25,000 bases of DNA from Owenia fusiformis (lineage: Eukaryota > Annelida > Polychaeta > Sabellida > Oweniidae). The position numbers and the translations under genes are program-made. The stretch spans positions 1 to 25,000 of the forward strand of contig CAIIXF020000153.1 in NCBI GenBank assembly GCA_903813345.2, written 5' to 3'. The notes beneath the pieces are model-generated. The model was not told where the DNA came from, ran no database searches, and saw only the letters and a program-made list of their open reading frames with translations. Positions 9,601 to 18,547 of this stretch are shown here, in pieces (within the stretch, counting starts at the first letter, position 1; the number at the start of each line of letters is the position of its first letter).

Positions 9601-11868
9601 CCTTCCACACTCGGAGCATTTGTAGGGCTTGATGTAACCCACAGTTTTAGGGGAGGGTAGTGCATTGCCTTTGGTACGAGCTGGGGTCACCTGGGGGATC
9701 TTGGCATGACGGAGACGCACAGGGGACACTTTGCCAAAAGGATGATTTTTCAAGTAGTCGCCAATGGTATTCTGAGCCTCCTCCATGGTAAGATGGGTGA
9801 ACTGGGTCTCCAGTTCAGTTGGGTGGTCACGCTTGATATGTTTGCGTATGTCCCAGCTCCAGTTGGACCTTCTACCACATATCAGGCACTTGTACCTCTT
9901 CAGGTTCTCATGGCCAGCAAGATGGCAGTCAAGTTTAGATTGTGCCGGGGCGATAAATGGACAGCGTGGGCATTTGATTCCTTTCTCATTCTGCGTAGTT
10001 TCAGGTTTCTCAGATGTGGACCATGATGCCTCACTAGATGTGTCCTGCCAATCAGAAGGCTCCGTTTTGGCTGTGTGTGTCTTGGAAGGGAGGTAAGGGT
10101 CACCTGGGAAGACTGGTGGTGCTTGTGCAGTGGCAGGTTTTTCATCATCTGTATTTTGGGATGGTGACTGTTGATGCTGTTCTGCTTCACTCTCACCTGT
10201 GTGATAGTTCACCTCGCTCATGTTAGATGGTGTTACTGGATCCAATAAACTATTTATGTCCAATTCCCGCAGTTTCTCCATGTGATGCTTCTCAAGATGA
10301 CGCTTTAGGTCTCCTCGCCATGACGATGCATAAATACAGAATGTACAGTGGAATGGCTTTTCCCCAGTGTGGATTCGGTAATGGCGATCTAATGCAGACT
10401 TGAATGTTGTTTGGAAGTCACAAAGCTGACATCTATAGTCACCAGCTGGTGTAGGCTTTGAGCGGTTAACACAAGGTGCTCGTTCACTATATTGCAGACC
10501 AGGTTTCTTGTGGGTGCGTTTGATATGTACGTTCATGTCAGTTGGGTACTTGTAGCGTTTGTCACAATATGGACACTGGAATCTTTTCTCTATGGAATGA
10601 ACCAGCATGTGGCGTCGCAAATCACTTGGCCATTTAGCGATATAACTGCAGCTGTTACAGTTCAAATTCATGGGCTCTAGACCACCGATGCTCTCAATTT
10701 CCATTGGTTCTGACTTCACTGATAAATCAAGAGGTTGTTCAGGATCGTAGATATTCTCAACAGCGGGTGGGAGAGCAGCCATCTTGGATTCAGAACGAGG
10801 TTGGATATCCAAGCGTGGCATTTTAATTGGCTTTACAGAGAGATTCAGAGGCTGGTCGTCTGAGATCAAAATGGTAGGAGGATTAGGGCTGGATGGTTTG
10901 CTGGAAGTTTGAATATCAGAAAGTGGTGTCTTTCTCAAGTCTGACAATGTAAGACCATGATTCTTCTTCATGTGTCTGTTAAGATCTGAAGCTCGCTTGT
11001 ATTTATGATGGCATAGCTTGCATGGGAAGCCACGCTCATTGGAATGTGTCACCATGTGGATCTTGAGGTTTGCATTACAGCGGGCATCGTATCCACATAA
11101 CTTACACACGTGGTCATTCTCTGCAAGGAGAGCAGTGTATTTAGGTTTGTTGGTATCATGTGTCTCATAGTATGTCTTCTCCATGGCCTTCTCCATCTGT
11201 TCAGCAGTGATAACCGCAGTTCCCTCTTCATCTTCTGGTTCAAGGTGGAACATCTCAACATGATCGTTGAGGTGTGCTGAATCCTCCGTCACATACTCAC
11301 ATAGCTGACATCGCAACAAGGAAACATCTCTATGTGACATCATATGCTGAGTGACGTCACTTTGCGATGATGTCCCAAAAGAGGATTGTTTACACTGCAA
11401 ATGCATACTATTCTCACTGGAATGTTTGGCTTTATGGGCGAAAAAATCCACCTTGCTTGAGGTTGTGTAATCACACTTGGTACACTGCAACTGTTTGGTG
11501 GAGTTATGTCTGGAATGGTAGTGCCTCTCAATGATGAGCTGCTGGTGACTCGTTAAATGACAAAGTTTACATTTAAACTTGGACTGGCCTGGAATGGATA
11601 AATCCTCGAAAATAGCAGACTCTGGTTTCTTCTTTTCGCCACTGTCTTCTTTAAGATTCGGGAAACTAACTTCATGGTCCTCATCAGAATCTGGATTGTT
11701 GACAACACGCATCACCGTGGCAGGTTTGCGACGTCTGCCGCCATTTTGCGCCAAGGGTACATCTATGTTTTCTGCATTGCTACTGCTTGGGGAGAGTGAA
11801 CAGAGATCTACATCCATGGATGAGTTCCAAAGTGTCTTTGATGTTCCCGCACCTTTGTGTTTTAATGC
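6631..11868 (-). CDS. giant poly-C2H2 zinc-finger protein, main coding exon
   Basis: This exon encodes residues 152-1896 of the spliced protein, probably a nuclear DNA-binding regulator. The acceptor TGTATTTTAG precedes 11868 and the stop codon is TAA at 6633-6631. The first Met inside the exon is at 11817. Counting from that Met, I see 27 C2H2 fingers at about residues 83-104, 112-132, 142-162, 170-191, 238-258, 266-287, 387-407, 415-436, 463-483, 491-511, 616-636, 644-665, 734-755, 801-822, 1011-1031, 1039-1060, 1127-1147, 1157-1177, 1222-1242, 1252-1272, 1342-1362, 1374-1394, 1469-1489, 1497-1517, 1583-1603, 1611-1631 and 1706-1726. Finger three has Ser for its second Cys. PLNLSVK (323-329) and PLDLSVK (362-368) match the CtBP-binding PxDLS motif. 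Only one Krüppel-type TGEKP linker occurs (484-488). No KRAB, BTB or SCAN domain is visible. I cannot name an ortholog; REST-, charlatan- or ZNF462-type proteins are the nearest in style. Confidence 0.93.
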   Translation of the reverse strand, partial: ALKHKGAGTSKTLWNSSMDVDLCSLSPSSSNAENIDVPLAQNGGRRRKPATVMRVVNNPDSDEDHEVSFPNLKEDSGEKKKPESAIFEDLSIPGQSKFKCKLCHLTSHQQLIIERHYHSRHNSTKQLQCTKCDYTTSSKVDFFAHKAKHSSENSMHLQCKQSSFGTSSQSDVTQHMMSHRDVSLLRCQLCEYVTEDSAHLNDHVEMFHLEPEDEEGTAVITAEQMEKAMEKTYYETHDTNKPKYTALLAENDHVCKLCGYDARCNANLKIHMVTHSNERGFPCKLCHHKYKRASDLNRHMKKNHGLTLSDLRKTPLSDIQTSSKPSSPNPPTILISDDQPLNLSVKPIKMPRLDIQPRSESKMAALPPAVENIYDPEQPLDLSVKSEPMEIESIGGLEPMNLNCNSCSYIAKWPSDLRRHMLVHSIEKRFQCPYCDKRYKYPTDMNVHIKRTHKKPGLQYSERAPCVNRSKPTPAGDYRCQLCDFQTTFKSALDRHYRIHTGEKPFHCTFCIYASSWRGDLKRHLEKHHMEKLRELDINSLLDPVTPSNMSEVNYHTGESEAEQHQQSPSQNTDDEKPATAQAPPVFPGDPYLPSKTHTAKTEPSDWQDTSSEASWSTSEKPETTQNEKGIKCPRCPFIAPAQSKLDCHLAGHENLKRYKCLICGRRSNWSWDIRKHIKRDHPTELETQFTHLTMEEAQNTIGDYLKNHPFGKVSPVRLRHAKIPQVTPARTKGNALPSPKTVGYIKPYKCSECGRRSNWKWDINKHIRAAHYGTEAHVIIMSVEDAKTQPIPPISTKRQITSPATKYDPNNLKPFQCGGCPYRSNWRSDIARHLRRSHDLDTSHIIVLDAQTASSTLEDYNNMFAGKKFSEKRITSSEHLRGTPNNTPPPTREGTPSPFSREGTPYSQEGSVYSNPPDITGQDLDDTTDDSNGAVNLSKVSMMSPNLPNSGENISPSLPANAQQHFDEHIDNALKKEENQPMDFTSTASNTKQMNIHEGAQMDTFIPFSDIQKSQTSGGVKRKVWRCSKCDYRSHNKVDVMKHLQIHAKDKAYKCKLCTYSSNFRSAVYRHLRSKHQANNYDQMMDFDETLQQNENEVEEITEEQHLSQLQTSQNSISQMDHDSTNLVIDCAASFDDEKRHHCTICPYKTTKPGMLQLHMSYHKPSPQNMFKCSYCPYYVSVKRLLHQHTKLHMEDGTIDDDAHIPPSHQTALDLATKHDDDNDDMDEPVNNGDGFQCTDCPYITRSKNDIAYHRQFHSPNPSAPFKCNNCDYWVTMKRLLVQHGKVHSEEYQLRVKALKNALNKPTDPAALESIEMAKLKQTIINAKVAPISLPPDISPMDDPYKASSSLMSKLHRCAICPYISLNHTNLILHERAHGQHKEDGSKFGCPFCDFATGNKTMLAVHIKVHSNHYKAGSINDVEDLEGKGAISENRAVSPKATVVFSDPAISPTRELLDSGGFYFKVDETTGDTHLNKANFKKFVCEKCPYATSKKLYYERHLSLHGSKLRFGCEFCDYSTPTFSQLQTHKSIHLTPNGNLLAAQSVSNLLTQPEIPADIAATEVNMSDKTVKDGSLHDNLELYENSESFEEPNARLYRCNYCPYNSQRRDGLISHEKFHISRGTFKCPHCSFSVNQQHLLNQHINIHFSNPSLDARAEQVENSEPTNDETTPEFIDINDIPVEERKRWQHDESKSMMPKGESVPTTSNAKHCEEPMDTMWICQYCDRAFGGSQELMEHKKTHKN

Positions 11869-12154
11869 CTAAAATACAACATGCAGTGTGTTATAAAAGA
11901 TGGGCATAGCCATAGTCAACTTTTCTAATTATACTGAGTAAAGATTACAAGATAGACGCAACACCCATTATCTAATTAAAAACTCTGAAAGGTTATATTA
12001 CCATTAAAAGGCCTTGTAGAAAGTTTAGCTTCTGTAAATACATTTTTCATAAAATAAATTTCGGAGTGTAAGAGAAACATTAGCATGCTTTTGAAGATGG
12101 CTTAAAACATTTTACACTCTCAAGTCCGCCAAACAAATTAGTTGTCATAGTTAC
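11869..12154 (-). other. phase-0 intron of the zinc-finger gene
   Basis: The donor on the - strand is CACCAG|GTAACT (GT at 12154-12153) and the acceptor is TGTATTTTAG|GCATTA (AG at 11870-11869), giving 286 bases. Removing it joins ...KIERHQ to ALKHKGAG in frame and restores C-x2-C-x12-H-x4-H. Retention would add 24 residues beginning VTMTTN and then a stop, giving a short isoform. Confidence 0.9.
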
Positions 12155-12607
12155 CTGGTGGCGCTCGATTTTGCACTTCCATCGTGAGGCGTAATCACAT
12201 AGTGTACATCCCACAATATGCTGGAAAGCTGCACCATGAAGTTTCACCTGATGAAACAGATACGCCTTCGATTTCAGGGTGTGGAACTTGCAGTCCGGGC
12301 ATTTATAGTTGCGTGTATGCAACGCTTTCTGCTTCTTGGGAGATATCGCCTTTTGGACGAGTTTTGCACCAATTTGATTCACCTTACTACGATTTTTGAA
12401 TGTTTTTCTCGCAGTAGTCTGTACAACATTCATTGTGTCTCTACCTGGGTTATTTTCAGCAATAAGCGCTTTATAAACATTGTTGTTGCTATGGGAACAA
12501 CGTTGTCGGTGGCGATCAAACACTGGCTTGTTACGTGTGGAGAAGGTGCACTTCGGGCAGTTGTGAACAGTTGATTTTTTGTAAGACAGCTTCACATGTA
12601 GCACCAT
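12155..12607 (-). CDS. giant poly-C2H2 zinc-finger protein, first coding exon (N-terminus)
   Basis: This exon encodes residues 1-151. Three fingers are visible. The first, at about 17-37, is C2HC-like (CPKC...HRQRC). The second is at 103-124 (CPDC...HQVKLH). The third, at 134-155, is CTLCDYASRWKCKIERH and gets its last His from the next exon. The stretch between fingers one and two is rich in Lys, Arg and Asn (KKQKALHTRN) and could include a nuclear localisation signal. The start at 12607 is supported by an in-frame TGA five codons upstream (12622-12620) in the same exon, and by a good start context with A at -3 and G at +4. Junction phase, donor quality and completion of a finger across the junction make linkage to the 6631-11868 exon secure without transcript data. 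Confidence 0.88.
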
Positions 12608-12654
12608 ACTTGTTTGTCCTCAAAGAGCACTCTCACACTTCTATGCTGCATCGA
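12592..12654 (-). promoter_or_regulatory. 5' leader exon start with an overlapping 19-codon uORF
   Basis: A good acceptor, TTATATTTTCAG, ends at 12655, so the exon probably begins at 12654. This implies a non-coding upstream exon. The first ATG is at 12651-12649. It opens 19 codons in another frame and ends at TGA (12594-12592), overlapping the main start at 12607 by 16 bases. Such an overlapping uORF usually lowers main-frame translation. Whether this ATG is in the mature mRNA depends on the acceptor used. Confidence 0.5.
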
Positions 12655-12907
12655 CTGAAAATATAAGAAAATAGATATTATGAACATGATTTAATTCACA
12701 AAATGGGATATTCACAAATTTTAATAGTCCCGCTGAATTTTTTTATCAAATATACAAAAATAGAATTAACTCTTGTTGCCTCCTAATGCATTCTATTTTA
12801 AATTATATTTTGAATGATATAAGATATCAAAAACACATATTCAGATATAAAGGTAACTGTATCCAAACTTTAACTCACTATAATTGTGAGTTTAACAATG
12901 TGAGATC

Positions 12908-13279
12908 TTAAAGGGGCAATAAGGCTTGTAGAGTGAAAATTGGAAAATTTTAACTTTTTCTGAGCTATCAAGGCAACCATTGGCTTAACATCCTCTTTGA
13001 CATACCTATTTTCTTAAAATGTATGGATAAACTATCAATTTCGGCATTAAAAAGTGTAAATTCAGTTCAAAGCTTCAAAAAGGGGACGTCCACTTTTATA
13101 TTTTTAAGATCCACCATGTTTCAAGAGGAATATAAGCTGAAATAATGATTATCTAGGGGGTTTCTTTGTAGAAAATAAAAATAGATGTTAGTCTTGATGA
13201 AATATCCAAACTTAAATATATTTTGACACTGTTCCATGATCGTTGAATGGCCCCTCTGCACTACTTGTTGCACCTTTAA
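12908..13279. mobile_element. TTAA-flanked MITE-like element, 372 bp
   Basis: The left end reads TTAAAGGGGCAATAAG and the right end, on the opposite strand, reads TTAAAGGTGCAACAAG, matching at 14 of 16 positions with TTAA at both outer edges. TTAA duplications are known for piggyBac and Kolobok transposons. No transposase frame is present, so it would be non-autonomous. It sits in the presumed 5' intron of the zinc-finger gene, 254 bp upstream of the leader exon. Confidence 0.5.
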
Positions 13280-13834
13280 TAGAAGTGTTTTTAATGAGGC
13301 CTTATTACAGATTGAAACCTCTAATGTTGTACCAGACAGTTTCAATAATCATCTTTCAATATCTTTATATGTATGCTGTTACATGGTTTTAACTGCTCTA
13401 CCTAAAGATAGATGGCAGCATCATAAAGGGCTAAATCTGCAATCAACAGGTGTCTTTTTGAAAGGTGACAATAATTTTAATTACTTCATTAAAAAAGTCA
13501 TTAATGAGAGTTTAATTACTATGAAACAGTAATTGATACAAATTGTGACACAGTTATTATATTGATTGAATTTCTGATAATCAAAAAAAGGTAATTTGAA
13601 GGTGACATTTGACAACTCTATCTTCTGACTGCAATAAATGATACTGCACGAAAATTGTCTTTTAATCCATAATTTCAATCATTTCTTTAATATATCCATT
13701 TCTGGATCTATATTTTTATTATTATTTAATAACACCAATAACTGGACATTGTTTTACCTTTGAATAATTATAAGTGATGAACAATTATGATCATTCAATT
13801 TTAAGTATTTTAATCAAAGAATCAAGAAATTAGA

Positions 13835-14196
13835 TTACTGGATGGATTCTTCTGACGTCTCAATACAATAAAGCTGATAGAAAAGAGAGATGAACTTTGA
13901 GATTTTCTCCGTCATCCCGTTATGAATGTACTCTCTGTGTAAATCTGATGTCATTTCGAGGTGACTTTGCCCTTGTAACATAGCAAGGAAGCATAGCATG
14001 TGACAAAACCAATCTTTCCAAATAATACAGGTAAACAATAGTCTATCCCACAGCTACTTGAGCATCTTCATACGGGAACAGAACACACGTGTGTACATGG
14101 AATAGACCGATATTGCCAAGCTGTCTCCAAAAATGCTCAAGGCAAACATGGCAACTAGATAGGCCAGATGTCTCGAAGATGTTACACCCACATCAT
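13835..14196 (-). pseudogene. coding-like but interrupted block, family not recognised
   Basis: This block is visibly richer in G+C than its surroundings. On the - strand one frame stays open from about 14196 to 14056, reading ...HLAYLVAMFALSIFGDSLAI..., a plausible membrane helix. It meets a TAG at 14055-14053, then continues in the same frame for another 73 codons through LWDRLLFTC and CHMLCFLAML to EESIQ and a stop near 13835. A TAA near 14197 closes the upstream side. A single internal stop in an otherwise open run suggests a degraded coding exon. A non-coding exon or conserved regulatory block is equally possible. No convincing splice sites bound it. The + strand is also partly open here. 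Confidence is low. Confidence 0.28.
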
Positions 14197-14239
14197 CTTA
14201 TTCATGTTCCTGGCTTGGTTTGATTTAAACAAGGCCATG

Positions 14240-14995
14240 AACATGGATATCACTCTACCTGTATCAGACCTTTGAAGCAGCTTGATGGGAAATTGTAAAA
14301 TGGAAGCAAGCCAAAATGTTGTCTTTATCTGTTTTCACTCACAAAGGAAATATTTGAGGTGTTCCTTGTTTTAATATCTCATTTGTAAATCACATTTTTA
14401 TGATCTTGCTCAACCACCGAGATTATATCACCAAAATAACAAACTAATTGGATCCTCTAAAATCACCTTCAACATTCAATCACATGATTCCTCGAATATT
14501 TTGCAAGAAGGACATACCTTGCCATCATGCCTACAATGTGCTTAAAACAGGATGATGCATAAATGTTTTATGCAGCAGAAATAAATAGAAACGGTAGCCA
14601 GGGGCATGGGTGACTATGTGAACTGAATGCCTGATGAGTTTACTCATCAACAGCTATATACAATCAGCCAAATGTCAATGAAACACAAAAATACATCTTG
14701 CTTTTTCAATCATTATCACTTTGAAAAAGTAAGTGTGTATTAGGCCATGTTACTTAGCATAGCTATCTGTTTTGATGCTTTTCAACTTTTTACCACTTGT
14801 ATTTGTTTTGTTTTTCTAATAATGTTTCCAGGTAATTTCATAAATCAGAAGATCCTTCTCAACAGGAAATAAAATTAATTCTGCCTGCAATTACTAATAA
14901 TTTTAAACATTGTATTATAGTGAAACTACAGAATGTGAAGATGAATTAACCCGAAACACACAATGTGAAAATAAGAACAAGACCTGAATGTACCA
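14240..14995. other. non-coding stretch, nothing specific seen
   Basis: This is AT-rich presumed intronic DNA. A - strand donor-like GGCAAG|GTATGTCC lies near 14519, with no matching exon that I can define. The segment 14919-14975 is weakly repeated at 15285-15340. Confidence 0.4.
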
Positions 14996-14997
14996 TA

Positions 14998-15180
14998 CAA
15001 GGGCCGATCAAAAAGTTTCTTACCGTTGGGTCTCAATTTTATAATAAGAGGAGTTGGAAGCTCAAACTTTAACATGATATGGGATAGTTAGTTTGCTTGA
15101 AACTGTACAAGTTTCATATAAATTGGTTTATTGGTAGTGACACAGAGTCAATTCATATTTTCAATGACAAAGTTAGGTGG
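14998..15180 (+). mobile_element. possible mariner/Tc1-like transposon end (remnant)
   Basis: A TA dinucleotide at 14996-14997 is followed by CAAGGGCCGATCAAAAAGTT. The core GATCAAAAAGTTTC resembles many animal mariner terminal repeats. The following stretch has the GTACAAGTTTCATATAAATT type of text often seen inside such ends. No complementary right-hand terminus and no transposase frame were found, so at most this is a 5' remnant. The resemblance is from memory and not verified. Confidence 0.33.
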
Positions 15181-16513
15181 AGCAGCGTTATATATAAAAT
15201 ATAATATATGTTAATGTAACATCTTTAACTAACAACCATGTACTAATAAGGTAATATTCATGACATCAATATCAAGTTGAGTGTAGTAAAACTAATGCAT
15301 GTGAAGATGAACTGGTCAAAAAGACAGATGAAAATACAATCAGCAGAGATACCATCATAAATACACCATTGGCATTTTATAATGTAATATTCATGACTCT
15401 CATCTTTAGGGACTTTTGACTTTGTAAGTATGTCTCATCAGAAGACATCACATCCTTTTTCATAGTGTATGAGTTTATGATTTAAAATAAATTATTTCCA
15501 TACAATATTACATGATGTCGTTACTCAGTTCCGCAATGAGAATTGTCCTGCAGAAATTGGAAGTTGGTCAAAACAATACAAGTTTATGTTATATTGTACC
15601 CGGAAGCCCAGAGGTTTGTTGTACCTAACTCTCTTTTTAAGAAGCAGAAGCAAATTATTGAAAATAGTAGGATTCTGGCCAGTAGGGGCTGAAACAGTAT
15701 TTCCCCCAGGCCCTGCACAACAATTCTTGATCAAAGCAATAGTTTAATTTTGCTTCTTTAAGACAAGCTTTGAGATGATAATCCTTTAATCTGGCCTTTT
15801 AACTAATCAGAATATTCTCAATAAAGGCCCATGACAGCTACTTTTTGAGGTAAATTAGGTCATTAAGCATCAAAACTGTGTAATATTTATTTTTCTTATT
15901 CAGAGCCTTCTTTATGAGAATAGGCTCTCTGGCACCCAGGATAATATAAGAACCTCCACACTTACACAGGTACAATATTAGAGAAGTATATAGGGGGACT
16001 TGATACAAGACTTCATTTGCCATTGCAATTAAAGGCAACTGCAGAGAAATAAATATATATCACAGTAGGTGGTCATTTATATTTTCTTCAGCAATTAAAG
16101 AGTAAGTGATATATGAATTAGCAAGTGTTGACAAAACTCATTCAATAAAAAATATAAAATGCACTTTCTTCGTAAAATTATTTGCAAGAATTAAAAGGCT
16201 TTAAAGTACCATTCAACTTAATTTGCTTCTTAAAAGAGAGCTTCATCTATAGGTAGTGTAGCTTTGAAGCAGACTGATTCCTTAATTTGATGAAGAATTA
16301 GCTATTCTATGAAAGCCTGATCAAAGCCGCTTTTATATATCAATATGCATTGGGTGTTGCAGTTGGCATAATTTCACCTTCAAAGCATCTGAAAGAACAG
16401 ATTGTTCAACTTTAAACTTCCATTCTCCAAGTATCATATTGCCTCTTACCTGAATCTGAATCTAATTTTAAAATATTGGTCATGTTTTGAAACCAGAAAT
16501 ATATCGAGTAACT
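15181..16513. other. non-coding stretch, no gene recognised
   Basis: This is AT-rich DNA with short unrelated open frames (for example - strand 15525-15734 and 15838-16038) that lack family signatures. AATATTCATGAC occurs twice, near 15254 and 15388. At 16220-16245 there is one partial copy of the exon-like repeat described at 18471 and 20934. Confidence 0.4.
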
Positions 16514-17027
16514 GTGGAATTAGCAAGGAATAAAATAAACAGACATGAAATTTATACTTTAAATTGTATGGAAATGCAAGAAAATCAAAAGCCTCATTCA
16601 AATTTTGAAGAGAAATTGTGCAAAATATGAAGGCCCCGTTTAAGAACTTGAATGTTCTCTGCACAGGGGAATTTAAGACTCAGACTTCCTGAGCATGCAT
16701 GCATTTTTCAACATTTACATTGGCTCTGTCTTGTATGGGATTGTATAGCTTATCAACAATGCAAATATGAAACACTAGTGCCTTTGAAAGACACAAGCTC
16801 TGTCAACATGGGGAGATTAGGTGTCAATTTGAGATACACAAGAGCAAGATAACAGCATTACCATAAGACAAATATCTCCTTGTAGTCATGATTTAAAATG
16901 CAAAATAGAGTGTAAAAGGGTGGAATCAGCAAGGAATAAAGTCACAGGGCTTGAAGTTAACATTCTAAATTGTGTAGAAACGACAAGAAATCAGTTACTT
17001 TATTCAAATTTTAAAGAGAAATTAAGT
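16514..17027. repeat. 107-bp direct duplication (16514-16620 and 16921-17027)
   Basis: Both copies begin TGGAAT(T/C)AGCAAGGAATAAA and end with TTCAAATTTT(G/A)AAGAGAAATT, with moderate divergence between. They are 407 bp apart in the same orientation. The intervening 300 bp is not obviously duplicated. This could be two copies of a dispersed repeat or an old local duplication. Confidence 0.6.
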
Positions 17028-18470
17028 GGAATTACCATGTCCAAAGAAGATTTCATACATGGGAAAGACATAAAATAAAGTCACATATTCAGCCAGCACC
17101 TGCATATATCAAGATGACATACCTTCTTAGTATGTTATAAGTTCTAAACTTGCCAGGTTCTTTTAAAAGAAATATCCCCCAAAATGATGACTTCACAATA
17201 AATTCACACATTTTTTCAACAATTTTACATATGACAAAAAGCATATGAAATTGGATCGGTCATTTAAAATGACTAAACTTTAAAAATGTTTTTCTAATCC
17301 AAATTGTCTCACATGATCTTTCCAGAGGCAATGCCATTTATGGGTTTACACTATCGACTTACCTTTAATTGCAAGATAATAACAATATCACTCAAGTTAA
17401 AAAATATCATATTATTGGTTAGAAAGTGTCCACATAAGGCCTCAGATGACTCACGTGTTACCCTAATTGTGGTTTACTTTTTCCAATGTTTATGCTTCCT
17501 CGTTCAATCAGATTGTAATTTCTTAATAAAATTTGTTTCTAAGAACAACATAAAAGAAACAGTTCAAATGTTTTTGGCACTTGAATTAACATGAAACCAA
17601 AATATTAAAGTTAGGTAAACATATTTACAAGCTCAATCTCCTTTTGAATTTTATTTATTTCGCCAGAATTGGACGTATCCCAATATTGTGACTAAAACAC
17701 CAATTTTATCTACCTTTGATTTCAAAGAAGACATCAAATATGCAATTATTAAGCAACCAAAAACAATTCACAGAATTCAGACATAAGTTTAACAAATACA
17801 ACATGGAGAAGAGTTTCACACATCGTGTAAACGAAACCTACAAACCAGTCAACCAATAGTCAAGAACTATAGCTTCACTTTATTTAATTTTGATTTGATG
17901 GAGTGCTTTTTCTTTTATTGCGACATTTCCTTATTGAGAGTTCGTGATGAAAGACTGATATTGCATTCCTTTGGTAACAGGTCACCAATCTGTCTCTGCG
18001 ACATTTTTCCTTTTAACCAACGCTAGCTTTAACGATGTGACTTTTTTACCAACGGAACGCCCAACATAATAAGTCAGAATACTCAGATAAATGCATACCT
18101 TTGTTTACCTATGTCCTTAAACAACTGAGAAACATGTATGCATGTATAATTTTACCTGTATGGCATTTTGAAGTAATACTCATGGAAGCTAATAAAGAGA
18201 TTGTAAAGTCTAGTCTAGTCTTGTCTTTCATTATTGTCTCCTCCCCCCTTTCTTAAACAGATTTCCTCAATATAAGGGTTGATAACAAAAACAGGAGCCG
18301 AGGCAAATACTCCCCCTGGACATATAGTTTTCACTTACATTACGTCTTTATTGCCCTCCCTCAATTTTCTTTCTCAAACTAACAATGAGGAAAATAACAG
18401 GATAGCCAATTATGGGTTCCATTATCTTCACTCTCAGGAAAAGAGTTGCATTTTAAATAATAAATTACCC
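17028..18470. other. non-coding stretch, no gene recognised
   Basis: AT-rich DNA. A + strand open frame at 17304-17594 lacks any recognisable motif and has no splice support. A strong - strand donor-like AAAG|GTAAGTCG occurs near 17362. A short TCTAGTCTAGTC stutter lies near 18209. Confidence 0.4.
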
Positions 18471-18547
18471 TTCACATTCATTCGACTCCATTTCTTAAGA
18501 GAGCTTCGTCTTCAACATGGTGGTGTATGACTAGACTCTGCATGCAG
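18471..18547 (+). repeat. dispersed exon-like repeat, copy in + orientation
   Basis: The block CCCTTCACATTCATTCGACT...AAGAGAGCTTCGTCTTC...TGCATGCAGGGTAA recurs in inverted orientation at 20934-20992. This copy carries about 24 extra bases between CGTCTTC and TGCATGCAG. A third partial copy, CTTCTTAAAAGAGAGCTTCA, is at 16223-16245. It is probably a short interspersed repeat. Confidence 0.5.

Noticed and set aside
11815-11817. Met at 11817 as the start of the zinc-finger protein
   Set aside because: An in-frame acceptor and an upstream exon complete a zinc finger across the junction, so translation very probably starts at 12607. The internal Met remains possible only for an alternative transcript.
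6650-11872. Many + strand open frames antisense to, and overlapping - strand frames within, the zinc-finger exon
   Set aside because: They are shadows of the real coding frame. None has a family signature, and the finger pattern fixes the true frame.
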